Of a DNA stretch of 18,329 nucleotides, positions 13,425 through 18,329 are shown one piece after another (position 1 is the first letter of the stretch; each line of letters opens with the position of its first letter). The notes beneath the pieces are model-generated. The model had not been told where the DNA came from, ran no database searches, and worked only from the letters and a program-made list of their open reading frames with translations. The position numbers and the translations under genes were made by a program. The stretch is from an uncultured Clostridia bacterium (GTDB lineage Bacteria; Bacillota; Clostridia; Christensenellales; UBA1242): the NCBI GenBank assembly GCA_934771475.1, contig CAKVMD010000017.1, positions 1-18,329 on the forward strand. Direction: 5' to 3'.

Positions 13425-14414
13425 TTTAGGATATAAATCCCCGTAAATCTTTCGCAAAGAGGCGGGTTCTATGTTTTCCTTTATGTTTGTGTAAATATTA
13501 TTTGTTGTAACTATGCTACTATGTCCCAGTTGCATTTGTCTGTATTTATCCTTTGCCCCCAAAAAGTAAAGATTTGCCGAGCATGTGTGCCTCAGTCCAT
13601 GCAAGCAATTTTTTATATTCAATTCTCTAAAAATGGCTACCATTTGCTTTGTAACAAAATTTGCCTTCATGCCAAAAGTGTTCGATTTCATGTTTTTTCT
13701 TAAAAAATCTATAAATTCCTTTGTCACATAAATATTTCTATCCGCATTTTTTGTTTTAGTTCCTTTGATATGTATGATTCCTTTTTGTTCGTTTAAATCG
13801 GTTTCAAGATTGAATTTGAGGGTTTCTTCTCTTCTACTGCCAACAATTAGTGAAAACATAACAAAAGAGTATATTTGTGTTCCTTTAACTTTTTCAAGTA
13901 ATGCTTTTTGCTCTTCTGGGGTTAAAGGTAGTCGTTCTTTTTTGTTTTCTCTCGTTGGTTTGTCAAGTCCTAGTGTTATATCTTTTTTGATTTTTCCCGT
14001 GATATATGCCTTTTGCAATACTTTGACGACTTTTTGAAATGCAAGTTCTCTTGTTCTTTCTTTATCGATTTTATTAATTGCTTTTTGAATATCTTCACTT
14101 GTCAATTTTTCAAGGCTGATTCTAAAAAGATTTTCTTTTAAGTGCTTATTTAAAATGTTTTGCCAAACATCAATAGTTTTTACTCTCTTTTTATCTGTTT
14201 TAACATAGTTGTCAATATAGAATTGAAAGTATTGAATAAAAGTCAAGTTTGTGGTCTTGACTTTTTTTATGTTTCTTATTTGCTTTGGTTTTATATTTTT
14301 GATTTTATCCAAAAGTTCTCTATATGTGTTTGCGATTGCATAATATTGTAACCCGTTGAGTTGCTTTGAATATTGCCATCGTCCGTCTGTTCTTTTATAA
14401 CAATTTTTTTTCAT
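13416..14414 (-). CDS. Tyrosine-recombinase integrase
   Basis: A 332-aa phage-type integrase that would catalyse insertion and excision at tRNA-Lys. The N-terminus MKKNCYKRTDGRWQYSKQLNG is an arm-binding domain, 57-140 is a SAM-like core-binding domain, and the catalytic domain carries R194 (GSRREE), K220 (GTKTKNADR), H272 and R275 (HGLRHT), H298 (LGHSS) and nucleophile Y308 (NNIYTN). I chose ATG 14414 because AAGGAG (14428-14423) lies eight bases before it. The same frame is open for a further 45 codons up to a TTG at 14549 without a ribosome binding site. It is transcribed towards the tRNA, directly beside it, as usual for tRNA-integrating elements, and ends in the 12-bp direct repeat. Confidence 0.92.
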   Translation of the reverse strand: MKKNCYKRTDGRWQYSKQLNGLQYYAIANTYRELLDKIKNIKPKQIRNIKKVKTTNLTFIQYFQFYIDNYVKTDKKRVKTIDVWQNILNKHLKENLFRISLEKLTSEDIQKAINKIDKERTRELAFQKVVKVLQKAYITGKIKKDITLGLDKPTRENKKERLPLTPEEQKALLEKVKGTQIYSFVMFSLIVGSRREETLKFNLETDLNEQKGIIHIKGTKTKNADRNIYVTKEFIDFLRKNMKSNTFGMKANFVTKQMVAIFRELNIKNCLHGLRHTCSANLYFLGAKDKYRQMQLGHSSIVTTNNIYTNIKENIEPASLRKIYGDLYPKFD

Positions 14415-14593
14415 TGTGTCTACTCCTTCTTCTGGAATAGACTTTTCTTGATTTGCTTTTGATTTTGTGTTGTCAATTAATAGAAAAGGCTTTTGCATAT
14501 CTTGATAAGTTTTTAAGAAAATTGCTATTTCTTTTTCAACAATTTTCAATTTGCTTAAAATTTCTATGATTTCTTCATGTTGTTTTTATATAT

Positions 14594-14983
14594 TCAATTA
14601 CGTGGTTCATTTTCTTTATTCTCCTTAGTTTTATTAAACATTTGATAACGTGGGTCATCTTGTTTGTTTGTTTTGTTTGTAGTGGCTGTTACTGCTGGTT
14701 TTTTCTTTCTTAAAAGGCAATACATAATAGTAAAAAATAAAATCAATGCTAGCCCTATCCCGACAGAAATAAGCAACCATTCAAAAGCCCATGAGCGTAA
14801 ATTCGTTTTGGTTAAACCTAGCGCTTCTGTTATTTGCGTAAATCTTACATAATTTTGTATTTGTTCGTCTGTCGAAAAAAGAATTGTAAAAATATCTTGC
14901 CATGTTACACTCCACCAAAACGATGGAATGCATAAAGTAAAAGCAAAAGAGCCCAAGATGCCTAAAATATAAAAATATATCAT
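14594..14983 (-). CDS. Two-helix membrane protein of the lysogeny module
   Basis: A 129-aa protein with an N-terminal hydrophobic segment (about 1-22) and a second helix (about 69-91: WLLISVGIGLALILFFTIMYCLL). A Lys-rich hydrophilic tail of about 37 residues follows, probably in the cytoplasm. The loop between the helices (about 25-65) would face outside. The ATG follows AAGGAG, which overlaps the repressor stop codon, so it is co-transcribed with and coupled to the repressor and should be made in the lysogen. I do not recognise the family. By position it could be a lysogenic accessory such as superinfection exclusion, but nothing in the sequence proves it. Confidence 0.65.
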   Translation of the reverse strand: MIYFYILGILGSFAFTLCIPSFWWSVTWQDIFTILFSTDEQIQNYVRFTQITEALGLTKTNLRSWAFEWLLISVGIGLALILFFTIMYCLLRKKKPAVTATTNKTNKQDDPRYQMFNKTKENKENEPRN

Positions 14984-14993
14984 TTGTTACTCC

Positions 14994-15344
14994 TTAATGT
15001 TTGTATTTATTTATTAGATTTTCTTTTTCTTGGTTTGCAACTTTTATAGCCGAAATACTTGCTAGCAAATATCTACAATCTTCATCGGTTAAGTCTTTTA
15101 TACTTTCAATCACTTCAAGTTGTTTTTCGCTGAATTGCACTCTATTCAAAGTGTATGGCACTTCATGCCCTATTAGTTCGTCTACTGATACATGAAAATA
15201 ATCGGCAAGTTTTACCAACGCTTCGACATTGGGATAAGTTTGATTATTTTCATAATTAGAAATGCTCTTTTGGGACAAACCTGTGATTTTCGCTATTTCT
15301 GTTTGATTAAGATTATATTTTGCTCTTATTTCTCTTAGTTTCAT
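14994..15344 (-). CDS. XRE-family repressor (cI-like)
   Basis: A 116-aa protein with an N-terminal XRE/Cro-type helix-turn-helix (about 1-58; NQTEIAKITGLSQKSISNYENNQTYPNVEALVKLADYF). A short C-terminal helical region of about 50 residues probably mediates dimerisation. There is no S24 protease domain, so RecA-driven self-cleavage is not expected. AAGGAGG stands before the ATG. Three TAGTA/TACTA sites upstream fit its role as repressor of the rightward genes. It heads a leftward operon with the membrane protein. Confidence 0.88.
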   Translation of the reverse strand: MKLREIRAKYNLNQTEIAKITGLSQKSISNYENNQTYPNVEALVKLADYFHVSVDELIGHEVPYTLNRVQFSEKQLEVIESIKDLTDEDCRYLLASISAIKVANQEKENLINKYKH

Positions 15345-15362
15345 AGTCTCCTCCTTAGCAGT

Positions 15363-15391
15363 ATTCTAGTCAAATTTTTCGCAAAATTCAA
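15363..15391 (-). promoter_or_regulatory. Leftward repressor promoter
   Basis: On the minus strand TTGAAT (15391-15386) and TAGAAT (15368-15363) are 17 bp apart. It lies clear of the three operators, so repressor can be made while the rightward promoter is shut. Confidence 0.6.
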
Positions 15392-15416
15392 TATTTTTAA
15401 AAAAAAATTATTTTTT

Positions 15417-15495
15417 TAGTAAAAATATACTATTTTTTGTTGACTTTTAGTAATTACTTATTATATACTATGCGTAGATAGTAAATATTTACTAT
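15417..15495. promoter_or_regulatory. Three repressor operators
   Basis: Sites with TAGTA/TACTA half-sites: TAGTAAAAATATACTA (15417-15432), AGTAATTACT (15449-15458) and the perfect palindrome ATAGTAAATATTTACTAT (15478-15495). The second lies in the spacer of the rightward promoter and the third just after its -10 box, which is the expected geometry for repression by the XRE protein. Confidence 0.7.
15440..15469 (+). promoter_or_regulatory. Rightward early promoter of the element
   Basis: TTGACT (15440-15445) and TATACT (15464-15469) are 18 bp apart and overlapped or flanked by repressor operators. It drives the micro-protein and structural-type genes. Confidence 0.7.
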
Positions 15496-15510
15496 TTTAA
15501 AGGAGGGTTT

Positions 15511-15639
15511 ATGAAAAAATACATAGTAGAAACAAACAACAACATTTATTTGCATGAAACTTTAATCTCTGCAATTAACAAGGCTCTTGCATTTAAGTCT
15601 TTGGGGTTGCCTTACAAAATTCATACGGTAGAAATGTGA
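15511..15639 (+). CDS. Micro-protein 1 of the element (42 aa)
   Basis: A 42-aa open frame beginning MKKYIVETN and ending YKIHTVEM, just after a strong AAGGAGGG site. It is the first gene after the rightward promoter, the place of early regulators in small phages. It has no membrane segment; the pattern of a short strand, helix and strand suggests a tiny folded protein. It shares its start and end pattern with the next frame, so the two are probably paralogues. No known family is recognised. Confidence 0.6.
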   Translation: MKKYIVETNNNIYLHETLISAINKALAFKSLGLPYKIHTVEM

Positions 15640-15646
15640 GGCTCTC

Positions 15647-15766
15647 ATGAAAGAATTTTTAATTGAAACAAAAGCACATTTAATTAAATGTAATTATAAC
15701 GAGTTAAAAGGTCAAATTGATAGATTAAAGTGTTCAAAAACAAAATATAGAGTTATTGAGTTATAA
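15647..15766 (+). CDS. Micro-protein 2 of the element (39 aa)
   Basis: A 39-aa open frame beginning MKEFLIETK and ending YRVIEL, seven bases after the previous stop, with a weak GAGG five bases before the ATG. The K-[KE]-[YF]-[IL]-[VI]-E-T start and the Y-[KR]-[IV] end match micro-protein 1, while the middle (HLIKCNYNELKGQIDRLKCSKT) is a charged helix. The weak ribosome site suggests translational coupling. The function is unknown. Confidence 0.5.
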   Translation: MKEFLIETKAHLIKCNYNELKGQIDRLKCSKTKYRVIEL

Positions 15767-15838
15767 ATTATCCGCGCCTAGGTAGGCAATAAAAGCAAAA
15801 GTCGGCACGAACAAGAACAAATCTATTTGGAGGGAATT

Positions 15839-16048
15839 ATGTCAAGTAAAATTACGAGCATGAGATGGACAATCGCTATTATCACTCTTTTAGTGTTGGC
15901 TTGCGTAGGTGTTCTTGTTTATGCAATTTGTACAAAGCAACTTCAATATGTTGAAAAAACAAAAGATGTTGTGGAAGACGTTGTAACAAACCCAGAGGGG
16001 ACAACAACCGCTGCTATTACATTTTCAAGATTGGCAATGATTGCCTAA
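15839..16048 (+). CDS. Small single-helix membrane protein, possible major coat protein
   Basis: A 69-aa protein with a short polar N-terminus (MSSKITSMR), one strong transmembrane helix (about 10-31), a charged helix (QLQYVEKTKDVVEDVV) and a mildly hydrophobic C-terminus. ATG 15839 follows GGAGGG; an in-frame TTG at 15827 overlaps that site. A strong terminator follows at once, so it can be made in excess over downstream genes, as gene VIII is in Ff phages. Size and context suit a filamentous major coat protein, but the helix lies at the N-terminus rather than after an acidic segment, so a holin-like or pilot membrane protein is also possible. Confidence 0.6.
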   Translation: MSSKITSMRWTIAIITLLVLACVGVLVYAICTKQLQYVEKTKDVVEDVVTNPEGTTTAAITFSRLAMIA

Positions 16049-16055
16049 TTAAACA

Positions 16056-16093
16056 AATAAGGGGGTAGGAAACCCCTACTCTCTTATTTTTAT
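16056..16093 (+). terminator. Strong terminator after the coat-like gene
   Basis: A 14-bp stem with two G-T wobbles: AATAAGGGG and GTAGG (16056-16069) with CCTAC and TCTCTTATT (16075-16088), loop AAACC, followed by a T-rich tail. A second hairpin AAGAGG/CCTCTT (16106-16125) lies before the next gene. Confidence 0.85.
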
Positions 16094-16139
16094 TTAAAAG
16101 TCGAGAAGAGGAAAAACATCCTCTTTAAAAGGGAAATTT

Positions 16140-17522
16140 ATGCAAAAACAAAAAATACATTTTAATTGGCAAATCTTAATTTTGCTTGTGTTAGCAATTT
16201 TTCCTTGCTTTTCAAACTTCGCTTTTACAACTACATTTGCTGAAACTGCATATTCAAATGTTTTAAACGATTTGAGAAAAGACTCTTCTTTTAATGTGGA
16301 AAACTACCCTTTTAAAGAGGATGATTACTCTCTTTCAGTAATACAAGTTGCTGAAAGCGTAAACAAGGAATTGTTTGTATATGTTTATCAGCCATGTCAA
16401 AGCAAAAATTTTAAGGCTTCATATTTGAATATGTCTGTTACAGCTGAACTTAAACCGCAAATGTATTCGCTTACTTTGCTCAATAATGCTGATACATTAT
16501 ACAAATATAAAGTTGAAGATTTTAAAGTAAAAGACGACGAAACGCGCCAATATGAAATAATTTCGATTTTACGTCCTTTTGATGAAACAGTAGATAAGCA
16601 AGCCGAGGGAGATAATAAGGTAACAAATGTTGTATTTGCTGTTTCTAAGACATGGTATGCAACAACTTACGAAAATAAGGTTATTTATCAAACTTTTGAT
16701 ACTGAAACTATTGACATAACAGATAAGTATGTAGGTTATGTTCGTTATCCCGATGGTTTTTTACTTATGGATACTACTTGTGATAGTCATTTTGTCGCAT
16801 TTTCGACAAATAAACCTATTGACAGACTTTTGGAAGCAAAAGTGTATTATGCAACTCAATCTTATGAAAGTTGGCCTAACACAAGTATTTCAATCGGTGT
16901 AAACCCTCCTGATTATTATTATAAGTTTGGTGATAAAAAGTCTTGCAATGTTGAACTTAATAATACCCAACAAGTAAAATATACTTCTCATGGCTGGGTG
17001 TCTCATGAGTATTCATGGAACAGGATATCGAGCGTTGATGAATTTTTAAATAATGTTAACAATGTTAAAGTTTATAGGTCTCCTGTGTTTAATGTAACAA
17101 CCGAAATGAAAATCACTCCTGCGCAAGAAGAGAATTTAATTAACAAGCAATGGGTTTTACGTTTTACTGAAACCTCTTATATGGAAAGTGGCTATACTTG
17201 TTTAAGGACTCTCGTTGGAGATGTTTCGATTTTAAGACTTAAATTTGAAACTGATGGGAATGTTTATGATTTAGGTGTTGTAGATAATATGCAAACCGGA
17301 AGTGATGAACCGATTAATGATAATAATACAAAAATTAAAATTCATTGGTGGAGTATTCTGCTTCTTGCCTTTCTTATTGGTTTGTTTATAGCGTTCCCCT
17401 CAATCTTAATTTCTTTGTTTAATGTTTTATTCACAATAATTAAATACATATTTAAAGGCTTGTGGTGGCTGATAACTGCCCCACTTGAATTGTTAGGAGG
17501 CAAAAAATGTTCAAAAGAATAG
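16140..17522 (+). CDS. Large secreted protein with C-terminal membrane anchor, adsorption-protein-like
   Basis: A 460-aa protein. A signal peptide (1-35, hydrophobic 11-33, FAETA cleavage zone) leads to a long beta-rich outer part (36-395) rich in Tyr, Thr and Asn. The C-terminal 60 residues hold two or three closely spaced hydrophobic helices (about 403-455) and a short basic end (GGKKCSKE). A weak GGGAA precedes the ATG. It overlaps the next gene by 16 bases. Topology and position right after the coat-like gene match the pIII adsorption proteins of filamentous phages, which are exported and stay anchored by their C end until release. No family is recognised by sequence. Confidence 0.6.
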   Translation: MQKQKIHFNWQILILLVLAIFPCFSNFAFTTTFAETAYSNVLNDLRKDSSFNVENYPFKEDDYSLSVIQVAESVNKELFVYVYQPCQSKNFKASYLNMSVTAELKPQMYSLTLLNNADTLYKYKVEDFKVKDDETRQYEIISILRPFDETVDKQAEGDNKVTNVVFAVSKTWYATTYENKVIYQTFDTETIDITDKYVGYVRYPDGFLLMDTTCDSHFVAFSTNKPIDRLLEAKVYYATQSYESWPNTSISIGVNPPDYYYKFGDKKSCNVELNNTQQVKYTSHGWVSHEYSWNRISSVDEFLNNVNNVKVYRSPVFNVTTEMKITPAQEENLINKQWVLRFTETSYMESGYTCLRTLVGDVSILRLKFETDGNVYDLGVVDNMQTGSDEPINDNNTKIKIHWWSILLLAFLIGLFIAFPSILISLFNVLFTIIKYIFKGLWWLITAPLELLGGKKCSKE

Positions 17523-18070
17523 TGGGTTTAATTGTTGTTTTAGTATTGTTTGTAGGTTCAATTTGTGGTCTTGTATATGGCATTAAATATCATAAAGAAG
17601 AAAACCAACAAACTCAAACAATAGCCCAACAACAAGATAAAATCGAAACACTTGAAAAGCAGTTAAAACAACTCATGGAAGAAAAACAAAAAATAATTGC
17701 CGACAACATGATTTCGATTGAAGAAAAAAATGCCAAAATTGCCGAGTTAGAAGCGAAAATCGCAAAACTTGGAGGCTCTGCAACAGATACTCCATCTGAT
17801 GAATTTACATTGTGTTTGTATTTGAGTGATGCCGATGAAACAGGTTATATATCTTTTTCAACGGATAGCATCACTTTAACTAATACTAACCGCTCGGCAA
17901 CATTTACATATAACATAGACAATCGTTATAAACTCGATGACGTAATGCATGTTGTTTCAAGTGTACGCGTTGAGTATTACGAAGGCGCTGGGTGCATTTG
18001 GTTGTTAAAAGATTTAACGGAAAGTGATACATACGCTGTAAATTTTTATGTCGCAGAAGCGAGTAAATAA
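17507..18070 (+). CDS. Membrane-anchored coiled-coil protein with beta domain
   Basis: A 187-aa protein with an N-terminal helix (about 4-26), a coiled coil (about 33-90; heptads in QQQDKIETLEKQLKQLMEEKQK and IEEKNAKIAELEAKIAKL), a linker and a C-terminal beta-type domain (about 101-187) with no known signature. It would project from the membrane on a coiled stalk as an oligomer. AGGAGG six bases before the ATG lies inside the end of the preceding gene, so the two are translationally coupled. The next gene has the same helix-plus-coil plan. The role is unknown; a minor virion or assembly protein is a reasonable guess. Confidence 0.6.
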   Translation: MFKRIVGLIVVLVLFVGSICGLVYGIKYHKEENQQTQTIAQQQDKIETLEKQLKQLMEEKQKIIADNMISIEEKNAKIAELEAKIAKLGGSATDTPSDEFTLCLYLSDADETGYISFSTDSITLTNTNRSATFTYNIDNRYKLDDVMHVVSSVRVEYYEGAGCIWLLKDLTESDTYAVNFYVAEASK

Positions 18071-18082
18071 AAGGAGAAAAAT

Positions 18083-18329
18083 ATGAAAACATCAACAAAA
18101 ATTTTCGCAGGACTATCCTCTGCCTTGATTTTAGGCGGAGCAGGCACTGCAACATATTTTGGAATTGAAAACAATCGTTTAAAAGATGAACATGCGCAAT
18201 ATGTTATTGCGCAAGAAAAGAAAAACGAAGACCTTACATCCAAGATTGTAGACTTGCAAGAAGCGCTCGGAGACCAAGAGGCTTTGAAACAAGAACTTGC
18301 CCTCGCAAAAGCAAGCGCGAGTAAGGCAA
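18083..18329 (+). CDS. Helix-plus-coiled-coil protein, cut by the window end
   Basis: 82 residues are visible and the frame is still open at the last base. MKTSTKIFAGLSSALILGGAGTATYF is a membrane helix or signal peptide, followed by a charged coiled coil (ENNRLKDEHAQYVIAQEKKNEDLTSKIVDLQEALGDQEALKQELALAKA). AAGGAG stands seven bases before the ATG, 12 bases after the preceding stop, so it belongs to the same operon. It may be a duplicated relative of the preceding gene in design, though the sequences differ. Confidence 0.6.
   Translation, partial: MKTSTKIFAGLSSALILGGAGTATYFGIENNRLKDEHAQYVIAQEKKNEDLTSKIVDLQEALGDQEALKQELALAKASASKA

Larger units (their letters stand above)
13401..18329. mobile_element. 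Integrated phage-like element at tRNA-Lys (left end, continues off window)
   Basis: The order is tRNA 3' end, integrase, membrane protein, XRE repressor, divergent promoters with shared operators, micro-proteins, a small membrane protein with its own terminator, then large secreted and coiled-coil membrane proteins. This is a temperate layout with only membrane-type structural candidates and no terminase, portal or tape measure. It suits a small filamentous (inovirus-like) or other membrane-assembled phage. The right boundary and attR are beyond 18329. Confidence 0.65.

Noticed and set aside
13236..13436. 66-aa plus-strand frame containing GLLAQLVEHLTLNQGVRGSSP
   Set aside because: It is a read-through of tRNA-Lys, again a common annotation artefact.
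17904..18243. Minus-strand frames of 83 and 65 aa at the right end
   Set aside because: They lie antisense to well-supported coding frames with good ribosome sites and have none of their own.

Overview
The window comes from the chromosome of a low-GC Bacillota, most likely an uncultured clostridial lineage. The evidence is strong AGGAGG-type ribosome binding sites, sigma-A promoters, LexA, a Spo0A-type DNA-binding domain, a lipoprotein ABC receptor and surface proteins anchored by one C-terminal helix with a basic tail. No 16S gene is present, so I name no genus.

Layout. (1) 1-2638: housekeeping genes. A glycerophosphodiester phosphodiesterase family protein has a damaged active-site signature; it is followed by rsmD on the minus strand and an orphan NMT1/THI5-type substrate-binding lipoprotein. 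(2) 2639-3478: an 840-bp gene-free stretch between convergent genes. It holds two long hairpins and a four-copy array of a ~147-bp folded element. The later copies change almost every stem sequence but keep the pairing, so this looks like a structured RNA (or folded single-stranded DNA) in tandem. (3) 3479-8766, minus strand: a large GLUG-type surface protein, a lone AAA ATPase and a lone phage terminase large subunit. The ATPase sits between two ~290-bp diverged direct repeats that carry relics of the terminase 3' end and of the surface-protein 5' end, recording an old duplication and replacement. (4) 8847-10081: a secreted SH3-like membrane protein and a phage-type late-regulator-like protein whose promoter lies in a perfect 18-bp palindrome. 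(5) 10297-10821: tRNA-Leu(UAA), preceded by two tandem ~165-bp units that each carry the 5' end of the tRNA and an inverted piece of its D arm. (6) 11107-12995: a possible operon of a stand-alone Spo0A C-terminal domain protein, LexA (with its own promoter and SOS-like palindrome) and a zinc ribbon, then a ribbon-helix-helix protein. (7) 13251-18329: tRNA-Lys(CUU) followed by an integrated element that runs off the window.

The tRNA-Lys element has a lysogeny module on the left strand: tyrosine integrase, a two-helix membrane protein and an XRE repressor with three TAGTA/TACTA operators. Rightward it has two related micro-proteins, a 69-aa single-helix protein followed at once by a strong terminator, a 460-aa secreted and membrane-anchored protein, and two proteins with one N-terminal helix plus coiled coil. 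The order 'tiny abundant membrane protein, terminator, large adsorption-like protein' recalls filamentous phage (Inoviridae). The diagnostic Zot/pI ATPase and replication initiator are not inside the window, so this stays an inference.
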